Below are positions 23,765-33,100 of a stretch of DNA of 42,912 nucleotides, piece by piece. The stretch spans positions 1 through 42,912 of the forward strand of contig CAJYRU010000283.1 of assembly GCA_913777295.1 (NCBI GenBank). Reading direction: 5' to 3'. The notes under the pieces are model-generated. The model worked only from the letters and a program-made list of their open reading frames with translations. It made no database searches and was not told where the DNA came from. A program made the translations under genes and the position numbers. Positions within the stretch are counted from its first letter, which is position 1, and the number at the start of each line of letters is the position of its first letter. The stretch comes from an uncultured Sphingomonas sp. (lineage in GTDB: Bacteria; Pseudomonadota; Alphaproteobacteria; Sphingomonadales; Sphingomonadaceae).

Positions 23765-24697
23765 ATGGCCCAGTCGCCTTATCCCATCGATCCCGATCTG
23801 ACCGCGATCGCCATCGCCTATAAGAATCAGGGCTATATCGCCGACCTCGTCATCCCGCGCATCACGGTCGGAAAACAGGCCTTCACGTTCATGCAATATG
23901 GCATGGACACGTTCTTCAACACTCCCGAGACGCTGATTGGTCGCCGGGGCCAGGCCAATCAAGTCACGATGGACGGCGTGGAAGTGCCCGACACGACCGA
24001 GGACCATGGCTTGGAGTCCCCGGTCCCCCAGGCCGATGTCGACAATGCCGACGAGCGGTACGACCCGCTCGGCAATGCGGCGGCGTTGACCTCCGAGCTG
24101 ATCGAAATCCGCCGGGAAATTCGTGCGGCCGGGATCATCTTCAATCCTGCCACCTATGACCCGGCGCTGCGCGTCACGCTGGCAACGACCGACGTGCTGG
24201 ACAACCCCAACACGGACACCGTCACCCTCATCACGGACGCGCTCGACAAGCCGCTGATGCGCCCGAACCAAATGGTGTTTGGTCAGCGCGGCTGGACGAA
24301 GTTCCGGCGCAACGCGGGCGTCATCAAGGCCATTCGCGGTCAGAATGGCGGCGGCCTGGTCACCAAGCAGGAGGTGGCCGAGCTTTTCGAAGTCAATGAA
24401 GTCGTCGTCGGTCAGGCCTTCGGCAACCAGGCGCGCAAAGGTCAGGCTGCGCAGATGTCGCGCCTGTGGGGCAATCACTTGGCGCTGACCTACAAGGCTC
24501 CGGTCCTGTCGCGTGAGACGCCGACCTTCGCGGGCACCTTTACCTGGGGCGAGCGTGTCGCGTCCCAGCGCGAGCTTAAGCCCGGCGAAATGGGCCTGCG
24601 CGGCGGCACCGCGGTCTTGGTCGGTGAGAGCGTGCGGGAACGCGTGATCGCATCCCAGGCGGGCTTCTTCTTCGAGAACGCCTTCTCGCAGGGCTGA
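23765..24697 (+). CDS. Major capsid protein
   Basis: 310 residues. The N-terminus (YPIDPDLTAIAIAYKNQGYIADLVIPRITVGKQAFTF) and the later RREIRAAGIIFNPATYDP and SRLWGNHLALTYKAP resemble capsid proteins of Mu-like siphoviruses. Order after protease and decoration proteins supports the call. It forms the icosahedral shell. It is not the classic Mu T family by eye, though the fold is likely HK97-like. Confidence 0.85.
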   Translation: MAQSPYPIDPDLTAIAIAYKNQGYIADLVIPRITVGKQAFTFMQYGMDTFFNTPETLIGRRGQANQVTMDGVEVPDTTEDHGLESPVPQADVDNADERYDPLGNAAALTSELIEIRREIRAAGIIFNPATYDPALRVTLATTDVLDNPNTDTVTLITDALDKPLMRPNQMVFGQRGWTKFRRNAGVIKAIRGQNGGGLVTKQEVAELFEVNEVVVGQAFGNQARKGQAAQMSRLWGNHLALTYKAPVLSRETPTFAGTFTWGERVASQRELKPGEMGLRGGTAVLVGESVRERVIASQAGFFFENAFSQG

Positions 24698-24763
24698 TCC
24701 CGCCCGAATGCGGGCGGCGATCCGGCCGCCCGCAATTATCCTCCAGACTGGAAAGCACCTGCT

Positions 24764-25255
24764 ATGAGTTACCCCTACAAGGTCCAGCGGACCGTCGTGT
24801 TCGGCGGCAAGGAATATGCGCCGGGCGCGCCGATCCGCTTCGATACCAGCGACCACGCCGAGGACGAGGCCCGCCGCGATTTGCTGGGTCGCGAGGCGAT
24901 CGCCGACGACGAGGACTTCGCTGACAATCTCATCCTTCGCGAGCAGGTCGCGGCGGCCCAGGCGGACGCCATGACGCTGACCGGCTCCACGATCCTGAAC
25001 GCCCGGATCGGCTCGGCCGAACAGCAGACGCCGACGCCCACGCCGCCGCCCAGCTCGGAGCCGGAAACGGCCAGCCAGTCGGATACCGGCACCGGCGACA
25101 GCCAGACCCCGCCGCCGACCGACAAGCCCGCGCTGACGGCGAAGAAAAAGCCCGAGCTGATCGCGATTGCGGGCCAGGAACAGGTCGAGCTGACCGGCGA
25201 CGAGACGGTTCAGGAGATCATCGCCGCCATCGAGGCGAAGCGTGCGGCGGCATGA
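24764..25255 (+). CDS. Head-associated protein with C-terminal HeH/LEM-like segment
   Basis: 163 residues: a small N-terminal domain ([20 protein letters not shown]), a long Pro/Ser/Thr linker ([16 protein letters not shown]), and a C-terminal [20 protein letters not shown] segment like HeH/LEM domains. It lies between the capsid and DUF1320 genes where Mu has gp35. The role is unknown. Confidence 0.65.
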   Translation: MSYPYKVQRTVVFGGKEYAPGAPIRFDTSDHAEDEARRDLLGREAIADDEDFADNLILREQVAAAQADAMTLTGSTILNARIGSAEQQTPTPTPPPSSEPETASQSDTGTGDSQTPPPTDKPALTAKKKPELIAIAGQEQVELTGDETVQEIIAAIEAKRAAA

Positions 25256-25980
25256 TCGCCACCATCATCAAGCAGCCGGGCGAGACACTTCGCCCGGCTG
25301 TCGCCTTTTCCGACTCCGCTTCGATCGCCGCGATTCAAGGCGTGACCGTCGCCGCACGGGGCCTCGTGCCCGGTGCGGCCGCGCTCGTCGCCACGGCGGC
25401 GCTGGCGGGCGGCGTGGTCACGCTGGCGCTGTCGGGCGGCAGCGACGGCGAGCGGTACGCGGTCACGGTCCGCGCCCAGGACGCACAGGCCCAGACGCTG
25501 GAAAGCGAGGTCGAGGTCGTCCTGATCGAGTCGCGCTGGGCAACGCCGGACGGGGGCGCGGGCTGGCTGTCGATCGCCGCCCTGGTCAAGCGCTTCACCC
25601 TGGACGAGGTCGTGCGCATGACCGATCTGGACGGCTCCGGCCGGATCGACCGCGACCTGTTGATCGGCGCGCTGGTCGACGCCCAGGCGATCGTCGAGGC
25701 GCATATCGCCAGCCGCTACGCCCTGCCGCTCGCGACCGTGCCGCGCATCCTGGAAATGGCGGTCGGCGATCTGGCGCGCGCCCGGCTCTATCCGCGCGGC
25801 GCGCCCGAGGGGATCGCCGACCAGGCCAAGGCGGCGATGGCGCTGCTCGTCCGCATCCAGAAGGGCGAGGCGACCCTGGGCCTGCCCGCCGTCGACGCTC
25901 CGGCCGAGGCGGTCAGCGACGCGCCCGTGGTCATAGCGCCCGGATGCCGCGCCTATCCCGACTGGCTGAAGGATTATTGA
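25252..25980 (+). CDS. DUF1320 head-completion protein (Mu gp36-like) with extra N-terminal domain
   Basis: 242 residues. The C-terminal two-thirds are DUF1320: [40 protein letters not shown] and [20 protein letters not shown]. Before it lies about 90 residues of beta-rich sequence ([21 protein letters not shown]) like an Ig/TTP fold not normally present in gp36. The ATG overlaps the previous gene. It likely helps join the head and tail. Confidence 0.82.
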   Translation: MIATIIKQPGETLRPAVAFSDSASIAAIQGVTVAARGLVPGAAALVATAALAGGVVTLALSGGSDGERYAVTVRAQDAQAQTLESEVEVVLIESRWATPDGGAGWLSIAALVKRFTLDEVVRMTDLDGSGRIDRDLLIGALVDAQAIVEAHIASRYALPLATVPRILEMAVGDLARARLYPRGAPEGIADQAKAAMALLVRIQKGEATLGLPAVDAPAEAVSDAPVVIAPGCRAYPDWLKDY

Positions 25981-26468
25981 TGGTCGACATCGCCATCACC
26001 ATCCGGGAGGACGTGACCGCCGCCATGAATCGCTTGGCGGCGGACGGCACGGACATGACCCCGGCCATGAAGGACATTGCCGGGCACCTCGCCGACACGA
26101 CGCGCGAGCGTTTCGAGACGGAGACGGACCCGACCGGCCGGAAATGGATCCCGTCCCGCCGCGTCGTCGAGCATGGCGGTAAGACCCTGACCCTGACCGG
26201 CGACCTGGGCAATTCGATCACCGAGGATTGGGGGCCGGACTTCGCCGCCGCCGGGCCGGAGCGGTCGGGGGGCGCTGGCGTCTATGCGCTGATCCACCAG
26301 ACCGGCGGCGAAATCCGCCCGCGCGAGAAAAAGGCGCTGTCCTTCGCCGGCCGGATCGTCGCCAGGGTCATCATCCCGGCGCGCCCCTATCTGGGCTTCA
26401 CCGGCGTGAACGCCGATTACGCGATCGGCGCGCTGGCGCGCCACCTGGGCTTTGGAGCCGCCGCCTGA
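25980..26468 (+). CDS. Virion morphogenesis protein (Mu gpG-like)
   Basis: 162 residues from the ATG at 25980 (TGATG with the previous stop). The sequences DIAGHLADTTRERFETETDPTG, then GKTLTLTGDLGNSI and ARPYLGF are characteristic of the Mu gpG / virion morphogenesis family. It acts late in head-tail joining. The track entry starting at 25242 is mostly a shadow of the upstream gene. Confidence 0.88.
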   Translation: MVDIAITIREDVTAAMNRLAADGTDMTPAMKDIAGHLADTTRERFETETDPTGRKWIPSRRVVEHGGKTLTLTGDLGNSITEDWGPDFAAAGPERSGGAGVYALIHQTGGEIRPREKKALSFAGRIVARVIIPARPYLGFTGVNADYAIGALARHLGFGAAA

Positions 26469-26878
26469 TGCTGACCCTGTCCCCCATCGTCGCGATCTTG
26501 CGCACCGGGTTCAAGTCGGTCGACGGCGTGCTGGAAGCGCCCGCCCAGTCGGACCTGCCCCGCGCGCTGCCCGCGCTATTCGTCGTCCCCGCCGCCGACA
26601 CCGCTGCGCCGAATACCCTGTCCGGCGCACGCGACCAGCGGGTGACGTTTGATTTCTCGGTCCTCGTCACCGTCGCCGCCCGGATCGGCCAGGGTCAGGT
26701 GTCCGACGAGCTGAAGGCGGCGGAGGACCGCGTAATCGAGCTGATCGTCGGCTGGACGCATCCCGACGCGTCCAGCCCGGTCGATTATGTTGGCGGCCGA
26801 CTGGCAAATGTCAGCGCCGGGAGCGTGACGTGGGAGGTCCGTTTGCGGTGCGCGTACAGATTACGCTCTCCCCGCTGA
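26468..26878 (+). CDS. Gp37-like tail terminator/completion protein
   Basis: 136 residues from the ATG at 26468, which overlaps the gpG stop. PALFVVPAADTAAPNTLSGAR and VTFDFSVLVTVAARIG match the gp37 family, which follows gpG in Mu-like phages. It is thought to cap the tail end at the head. The stop at 26876-26878 overlaps a short direct repeat. Confidence 0.78.
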   Translation: MLTLSPIVAILRTGFKSVDGVLEAPAQSDLPRALPALFVVPAADTAAPNTLSGARDQRVTFDFSVLVTVAARIGQGQVSDELKAAEDRVIELIVGWTHPDASSPVDYVGGRLANVSAGSVTWEVRLRCAYRLRSPR

Positions 26879-26897
26879 GCGTTATTTGAGCGTTATT
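26877..26897. repeat. Tandem 10-bp direct repeat at the moron boundary
   Basis: GAGCGTTATT occurs at 26877-26886 and 26888-26897. The first copy overlaps the gp37 stop and the second holds the stop codon of the minus-strand moron. It may mark where the moron was inserted. Confidence 0.55.
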
Positions 26898-28029
26898 AGG
26901 TGTCGAATAGCTTGAGTATGTTTTGCGCGCGTTCTGTAAAAAACGATATACCTGCCGCACTTTTTCTTATCGCTGGACCGTAATTCTGGTCTTTCATAAG
27001 AGCATTGAAAACACGTTCAATTTCTGCGTCCGTCATGCCCGTATACATTCCACCCCAGCTCCCCTTGATGCTGTCGGCGGTCATGCCAGCTGCTCGCAAA
27101 AGCGCGTAATGGTAACATTGACTCCAAGCAAAATTTTCTCGAGACTCAACCAATGTTCCGATATGTGTGATCGCTTGCTTTTCGAGAAAGTAGGAAGAAG
27201 TTTCAAAATCGTAATAGTCTGACTCATACGTGTTGAGGTCGTTACCATGGGGTACGCCGGATATTGTATCTCGGTCGTACTTTGATAGTAAGAGATAGAG
27301 CGCTCGAGGAGCCTTCTGCGCGAAAAGCATGAGGACGGCGGCCTTGCCGGGGGCGACTTCGTCACGCTCCGGATAATGCGCAAGTTCTCGCAAGTTTACA
27401 AGTAATGCATCACGCGCTTGTTGCTTTTGATCGGCCGTTACCGGAGCACCAAAATAGTTGTTCTGTATAGCGGTGCCTGGGCCGCTGGTGACAGGCCCGT
27501 TTGGTGCATTGATTGTGGCTGGAGCGGTAGAATTAATCTGCTGCCCCGAGTTGTTGCCAGTATTGGAAATGGCTGGGGTGGACGCAGGCACCGCTGATGC
27601 CTGAACCTTCTTGAAAACGACCAACGGACGGCTCGGCTTAGGGATGAGGCGGCCGCTGGACGGGTCAGCCAATGGAAGCCGGTTTACCATAGCCGCGAAG
27701 ACCGTTTGCTGACAATTAGACCGGGCAGCCAGCGCTGCACCTACGTCGCGTTGCAAAGGTCCACTCCAGCGTGCGTAAGACCCTCCAGCGCCGAGCTTGC
27801 CGCCGAAAGCGACGAAACGGGATATGAGCTTGTCCGGCGTAAAACTGACCACCGCTGATCCGTTGGCATTCATGGTGTAACCCACGGTCTGGGGAGCGGT
27901 GCAGGTCTGCTTGGCAATTTCCGACACGGCTCGGAAATTTTCCAGTTGTGCTTTGCTATATCCGGCCTCTTTCGCTGTACCGGGTGACGCCAGCGCTATG
28001 GCTGCTAGAAACAGCGAATTGACCACCAT
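26896..28029 (-). CDS. Exported moron protein of unknown function
   Basis: 377 residues from the ATG at 28029, which has AGGGG six bases upstream; the track start at 28065 has none. The N-terminus (VVNSLFLAAIALASPGTAKE) looks like a signal peptide. A Gly/Asn/Pro linker (APATINAPNGPVTSGPGTAI, then QNNYFG) divides two halves. The second half is helical and Tyr/Phe-rich (NDLNTYESDYYDFETSSYFL). It runs against the late operon and is visibly less GC-rich, with its own possible promoter, so it is a classic moron. The glycine-asparagine linker resembles linkers in bacterial conflict proteins. Superinfection exclusion or lysogenic conversion is possible. Confidence 0.7.
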   Translation of the reverse strand: MVVNSLFLAAIALASPGTAKEAGYSKAQLENFRAVSEIAKQTCTAPQTVGYTMNANGSAVVSFTPDKLISRFVAFGGKLGAGGSYARWSGPLQRDVGAALAARSNCQQTVFAAMVNRLPLADPSSGRLIPKPSRPLVVFKKVQASAVPASTPAISNTGNNSGQQINSTAPATINAPNGPVTSGPGTAIQNNYFGAPVTADQKQQARDALLVNLRELAHYPERDEVAPGKAAVLMLFAQKAPRALYLLLSKYDRDTISGVPHGNDLNTYESDYYDFETSSYFLEKQAITHIGTLVESRENFAWSQCYHYALLRAAGMTADSIKGSWGGMYTGMTDAEIERVFNALMKDQNYGPAIRKSAAGISFFTERAQNILKLFDT

Positions 28030-28060
28030 GTTTTCCCCTGTGATTTGCCCCAATGCCCGA

Positions 28061-28088
28061 AACATAGGTGGCTAATCGTTGAAACCAA
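28061..28088 (-). promoter_or_regulatory. Candidate promoter of the moron
   Basis: On the minus strand TTGGTT (28088-28083) and TATGTT (28066-28061) are 16 bp apart, upstream of the moron start at 28029. The match to sigma-70 boxes is moderate. Confidence 0.3.
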
Positions 28089-28092
28089 TGGT

Positions 28093-28111
28093 TGGCGCTT
28101 TATCAGCGCCA
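28093..28111. other. Stem-loop upstream of the moron
   Basis: TGGCGCT (28093-28099) and AGCGCCA (28105-28111) form a perfect 7-bp stem with a 5-nt loop directly upstream of the possible -35 box. It could be an operator or a terminator; no U-tract follows. Confidence 0.4.
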
Positions 28112-28174
28112 GGGGAGGCTTCGGGATCGCTCGACGGCGCGATTAGGAAAGATGGCTTAGAAATCCCCAAGGGG

Positions 28175-28190
28175 TGCACCAGTGCCCCCC
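28175..28190 (+). repeat. Copy 1 of a 16-bp intergenic repeat
   Basis: TGCACCAGTGCCCCCC matches TGCACCAGCGCCCCCC at 40098-40113 in 15 of 16 bases. Each copy lies in a gap before a plus-strand late gene and is followed further on by CGCTGACC (28244-28251 here). It may be a shared control site. Confidence 0.5.
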
Positions 28191-28203
28191 GCGCGCGCGC
28201 GCG
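28190..28203. repeat. (CG)7 alternating tract
   Basis: Fourteen bases of perfectly alternating C and G directly follow the 16-bp repeat. Such tracts can form Z-DNA. In a GC-rich genome this may be chance. Confidence 0.5.
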
Positions 28204-28252
28204 AAATCCGGTCTGACTGTCGGCACAATTCCCGCAAAAGGACCGCTGACCG

Positions 28253-28459
28253 ATGGCCGCCGCGCCCAAGACCACCCAGGCTGACCCGACGCAGCCCCGC
28301 CCGGTGAATGACACCGGGCGGACGCTTGACCAATGGGGCCTCCCTCTGTCCGGCCCCGCGCGCCTCGCCGCGCTAGGCGGCAAGCCCGACCCCGCGCTGG
28401 ACATGCCCGACGAGGCCCAGCCCGCGTCGCCCCCCGCCACCACCGCCGACAAGGACTGA
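28253..28459 (+). CDS. Small hypothetical tail-region protein (68 aa)
   Basis: ATG 28253 opens a Pro/Ala-rich acidic protein (RPVNDTGRTLDQWGLPLSGPARLAAL). The stop is three bases ahead of the tail tube start and AAAGGA lies upstream. Small genes of this type often precede tail tube genes. Function unknown. Confidence 0.6.
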   Translation: MAAAPKTTQADPTQPRPVNDTGRTLDQWGLPLSGPARLAALGGKPDPALDMPDEAQPASPPATTADKD

Positions 28460-28462
28460 CCC

Positions 28463-29401
28463 ATGGTCGACGCCGTCAAAGTCCTCTTTTTCAAGAAAGA
28501 GGCGACCTACGCCACTGACGCCGCGCCCACGGGTGCCGTCAACGCCGCGCTGACCCGCAATTTCACCACCAAGCCCGTGGTCGTCGATCGCATCCAGCGC
28601 AATCTGGATCGCCCGGTGCGCGGCAGTTCCAAGGACGCGCCGTCCAACGAGCGCCAAACCTATGGATACGAGTTGGAATTGGCAGGCTCGGGCGCGGCCG
28701 GGACCGCACCGCCGTGGATGGAGCATCTGGAGGCGTGCGGCATGGCCGCGCCCGTCCTGACCGCCAACACCAGCGCCGTGCAGCGCTTCGCCCCGATCGG
28801 CGCGGCCCTGTCGTCGGCGACCGCCTATCACTGGCACGGCAACCAGAAGCGCGTCGGCCTGGGCGGCCGTGGGACCTTCTCCTGGGATTTCACCGCCGGG
28901 GCGTATCCGTTCATCAAGATCGACATGACCGCGCTGCTCCCGGCGGCCGGGGCGATCACCGATGCCGCGCCGGGTGCGGTCGCGTTCGACCAGTGGAAGG
29001 ACCCGGTCGAGGTCAACACCGCCAACACCGACTTCCTCCTGGGCGGCTTCGCGGCCAATCTGCGCAGCTTCACGGGCGAGGCCAATGCCGAGATCACGCC
29101 GCGCAACCTGGTCGGCGCGAATTACATCAATCGCGGCAATCACGGCCTGACCTGCCGCGTGCTGGCCGAATGTCCTACCATCGGAGCCAAGGACTATTTC
29201 AGCACCCTGCGCAAGGGCGATGAAATCCCGGTGCAAATGGATCACGGCATCACGCCGGGCAACATCATCCAGTTCAAGTCGGACCATCTGCAAATCACCG
29301 ACATCGAGCTGTCCGACGAAAACAACGTCTTGATGATTTCGATCACCGGCAAGCTCAACGTCGGCACGACGCCCGACGACCTCATCATCACGGCGAAGTA
29401 A
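28463..29401 (+). CDS. Tail tube protein (siphovirus type)
   Basis: 312 residues. VKVLFFKKEATYATDAAPTGA and the later FKSDHLQITDIELSDENNVL are typical of major tail proteins of B3/D3112-like transposable siphoviruses. The beta-rich tail tube fold fits. The following chaperone pair and tape measure confirm the module. It polymerises into the non-contractile tube. No sheath gene precedes it, unlike in Mu. Confidence 0.85.
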   Translation: MVDAVKVLFFKKEATYATDAAPTGAVNAALTRNFTTKPVVVDRIQRNLDRPVRGSSKDAPSNERQTYGYELELAGSGAAGTAPPWMEHLEACGMAAPVLTANTSAVQRFAPIGAALSSATAYHWHGNQKRVGLGGRGTFSWDFTAGAYPFIKIDMTALLPAAGAITDAAPGAVAFDQWKDPVEVNTANTDFLLGGFAANLRSFTGEANAEITPRNLVGANYINRGNHGLTCRVLAECPTIGAKDYFSTLRKGDEIPVQMDHGITPGNIIQFKSDHLQITDIELSDENNVLMISITGKLNVGTTPDDLIITAK

Positions 29402-29402
29402 C

Positions 29403-29855
29403 ATGACCCAGCCCATTTACCGCATCGTCGCCCAGCCGCGCGCCTGGACGCCCGTGACCTTCCCGGTCGTGATGGAGGACGGCACCGTCGCGACCTTCAC
29501 GATCGAGATGCGCTTCCGCCTGCTCAAGGTGGACGCGGCGACCGCCTTCATCGCCGAGGTGGTCCGCGTCCAGGCGCTGGAAGACGAAGCCGGAGCCGAT
29601 CACGCCCAGCTCTATAGCGAGTTGGTGGCGCAAATCGCGACGGACTGGCGCGGCGTCCATGCCGAGAATGGCGACCCGCTGCGCTTCGACGTGCCCGAGA
29701 CGTGGCTGACCGATGTCGATGCGGAGGGCAATCGCAAGCCGCTGGTCGCACCGAACCTGCGCAGCCTCATGAACGAGGGCGGCATGTTCATCCATATCTT
29801 CGAGGCCTTCCGCGCCTGCCTCGCCGGTCAGCCGAAAACCCGCGCGGGAAACTGA
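29403..29855 (+). CDS. Tail assembly chaperone (G-like, zero-frame product)
   Basis: 150 residues (YRIVAQPRAWTPVTFPVVMEDG, then TFTIEMRFRLLKVDAATAFI). It lies between tail tube and tape measure, where lambda-like phages carry the G/T chaperone pair. The frame ends at a TGA directly after a GGGAAAC slippery heptamer, so part of the ribosomes would continue in the -1 frame to make a longer fusion. Confidence 0.82.
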   Translation: MTQPIYRIVAQPRAWTPVTFPVVMEDGTVATFTIEMRFRLLKVDAATAFIAEVVRVQALEDEAGADHAQLYSELVAQIATDWRGVHAENGDPLRFDVPETWLTDVDAEGNRKPLVAPNLRSLMNEGGMFIHIFEAFRACLAGQPKTRAGN

Positions 29856-30193
29856 AAGCCGTCGCGAGCCTGTGGGCCAAGGGTCGCGGCGGCATCAAAG
29901 CGGCGGAGGACGCGGCGACCGACAGCGCCGCCGCCGCGATCGCCGCTATCCAGGCGCGGCGCGCGGCCGGACGGCGCGACGACACGGTGGAGATCGGCCC
30001 CGACGAGGTCGACGTGGTCACGCTGTTCATGGCGCTGACCAGCCAGTGGCGCTTCCACGCGATGGGCGGCCGGCTGGGCCTGGAATATGCCGCCGTCCGC
30101 CCGACCGCCGACATGCTGGCGATCGCCATGACCACCGACCTTTTCCTCGACCTGCAAATGATGGAGCGCGCGGCCCTGGTCGCGCTGGCATGA
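29403..30193 (+). CDS. Tail assembly chaperone G-T fusion made by -1 frameshift
   Basis: Slippage at 29846-29852 joins the 150-residue G part to a 113-residue T part (KLKAVASLWAKGRGG through VTLFMALTSQWRFHAMG), giving about 263 residues. The T frame has no convincing own start; the track ORF start at 29702 lies inside the G gene. In lambda, the G/GT ratio is fixed by frameshifting and both proteins coat the tape measure. The T part here ends just before the tape measure ATG. Confidence 0.8.
29846..29852 (+). promoter_or_regulatory. GGGAAAC -1 ribosomal frameshift site
   Basis: The heptamer reads G GGA AAC in the zero frame, a canonical X-XXY-YYZ slippery sequence. The TGA stop follows immediately. 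Lambda uses the near-identical GGGAAAG at the same gene boundary. Confidence 0.85.
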
Positions 30194-30194
30194 C

Positions 30195-33100
30195 ATGGCG
30201 CAAGACCTGATCGTTTCCGTCCGGCTGAAGGCCGATGGCTCCGGCCTAGTCGGCGCGGCGAAGGACAGCGCCGCCGCCATTGCCGGGATCGGCACCGCCG
30301 CCGAGGGGGCGACCGCGCAGGCCCGCACACTGGTCACGGCGATTGGCGAGGCTTCGCGCGCGGCGGGCATCACCACCACCGCGCGCGAAGCCTCGACCGC
30401 GCTGGAGGGCACGTCGCGCGCCGCGATCACGGCAGGCGGGTCGACGAAACAGGCCGCCGCCGCGCTGGGCCAGCTCACCGATCAGTCGCGCGGCGCGGCG
30501 GGCGGCGCGGACGAGCTGGTCGCCGCCGCCGGTCGCGTCGCCCGCGCCCACACCGCCACCACCGCCAGGGCGGCCGAGGCCGCGCGCGCCGCATCCGATC
30601 TGGCGAAGGCCGAGCGCGACGCCGCGCGCGAAGCGGTGACGGCGGCCGAGACGCGGCTGGCCCAGGCCCAGGGTCGCGTCGAGCTGACCCCCGACAATCC
30701 GACCATCACCCTGTCGCCCGGCGGCGGTGGCGCGCGGGCGGCCGGTGACGCCAAGGCGATCGCGGCGGCCAGCGCCGACCTTGCCCAGGCTCGTCAGCGG
30801 GCGGAGGCGGCGGAGGCGGCCTATGCCCAGTCCCTGCGCGACAGCACGACCGCGTCCACCGCCGCCAGCGCCGCCGTGACTACCCTCGCGACCCAGTCCC
30901 AGGCCAGCGCCGCCGGGACCGGCCAGCTGGCCGAGGCGCTGGAGCGCAGCGAAACCGGCGCGCGTTCGACCGCCCAGGCGGCGCAGGTGCTGGCCGATGC
31001 GTCCGGCACCGCGTCGGATGCCGCGCGTCAGCAGGCGACCGCGACCGATCAGGCGACCGAGTCGGCCGAGGGTTCGACCCGCGCCACGACCGCGCAGAGC
31101 CAGGCGCGCGGCGCGGCGGCGCGCGAGGCGGCCGATCTGGCGGCGGCGGAAGCGAGGCTGGCATCCGCGACGACCGAGACGGAGCGTGAGGAAGCCGCCG
31201 CCGCGATCGCCGCGATCAAGCTCGCCCAGGCCCAGCGCGAAGCGGCACGCCGCACGGCCGAGGCGGAGGCCGAAGCGCGCCGCAACGCCTTCGCCGTTCG
31301 CAACATGGGCCAGCAATTCGGCGACTTCGGGTTGCAGGCGATCACGACCGGCGACGTGGTCCGCTCCTTTACCCAGCAGATGGGACAGATGGGCTATGCC
31401 ATGTCGGAAATGTCCGGCACGGCGGGCAAGGTCGGCGCGTTCCTGACTGGCCCCTGGGGCATCGCCCTGACGGTCGGCGCGGCGGTCATCCTCCCCTTCA
31501 TCGAAAATCTCTTCAAGGCCGAGGAAGCGGCCGAGGCGGCGAAGCTGGGGGCGGACGGACTGTCCGAAGCGCAGAGCGTGCTGGGCACGATGTTCGACCT
31601 GACCAGCGGCAAGCTGAAGAAGCAGAATGAGCTTTTGGTGCTCAACGCCCGGCTGACCGCAATCAATATGCGCGCCAATGCCGCGAAGGACCGGGAAGAC
31701 TCGCGCGAGACCTTTTCATCGGCGGGGACTGTCTCGGTCGCCGACCGGCTGCGCGGCTTCTACGAAGGTGAAGGTCTTTTCTTTGGTAGTGCCGATCCGC
31801 TCGCTGGGATCAAGGGCGCGATCAATGGCTCTGAGCGTGGATCACAGAATGCACGCAATCTCACGACCATCGTCAAAGACCTTGAGGCCGGGCGGACGAA
31901 GGCGACCGACGTTATCCGGGCGATCGAAAAGATCGACTTCACCGGCCTGAAGATCACCAAAAAGGAATTTCTGGAGGCCATCGTCAAGCGGTCTGCCGCG
32001 CAGGTCCAGGAAATGACCGCCGACCAGATCGATCAGTCGGTAGACGAAGGCAAGCTGGCCCAGGGGCTGCGGCGCGACAGTGGCAGCAAGAAACCACCTA
32101 AGCCGAAAAGCACGGAAGCCCGCGACGAGTTCGGCCGCGACGCCGCCGCGCGGATCGCGGGCATTACCGACGCCTTCGACCGGACGCCGCCCGCCGTGCG
32201 CCAGGCCAATGCCGCCATCCGCCAGCTCGACGACATCATGGACGATCTGGCGCGCAAGAAGCCGCCGGAATTTCGCACCCTGATCGCCCAGGCGCAGGAG
32301 GCCAAAGGCGTGGTGCGCGACGGGCTGAACCGCCCGATCCAGGATTTCGTGGAAAGCCAGCGCGACGCCTTCGCGGTCGGGCAGGAGCTGCTGTACGGCC
32401 ACCGCGATCAGGCGGACGCCCTGCGCACGATCCAGCAGCTGGAGCGCCAGCGCGGCCCGCTGACCGAGGCGCAGAAAGAGGCGATCCTCGCGTCCAACCA
32501 GGCGTTGACCGCGCAGGAACGCCTGCTGGAGCGGATGACCCAGCGCCAGCGTGTCTATCTGGCGGGGCTGGCCGATATTCGCGGCCTCCTGACCGCGACC
32601 ATTTCCGGCGACAGCGGCATCGACAAGCTGCCCGAGCGGATCATGCAGAGCTTTTCGCGCGTGTCGGCGGAAAAGATCGTCGACTCTCTGTTCGGTGACG
32701 TGTTCCAGAAGCTGGAGGACCAAATCACCGGCACCAGCGTCGTCGAGGATGCGTCGGCGCGCATGGCGCAGGCGGTCGACATCGTCACCGCCCGCACCGG
32801 GCAGGCCAGTACCGCGCTGGACACGCTGGCTCGCGCCGCTAATGGCGCGGCCAATGCCGTGAAGGACGGTCCGACCGGCGGCACGCCCGGCGCGGCCCCG
32901 GCCGGGACCGATGCCCCGCCCGGCGGCGATGTCGTCGTCACCGCCCCGCGTCGCGGCGTGCGCAGTCCGCAGGAGCTTTTCTCGACCGCGATCGGCGGCA
33001 TCGCCGAAAAGACGCTGGGCCTGTTCACCAATCCCGAGACGGCGTCGAAGATCGGCCAGGGGTTCGGCAAATATGCGGGCAAGGGTCTGGCGGGCGCTTT

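Noticed and set aside
28190-28203. (CG)7 tract as a functional Z-DNA element
   Set aside because: Alternating GC runs of this length can arise by chance in such GC-rich DNA.
28072-28494. 140-aa minus-strand ORF upstream of the moron
   Set aside because: It overlaps the small tail gene and the promoter region and shows only shadow-like composition.
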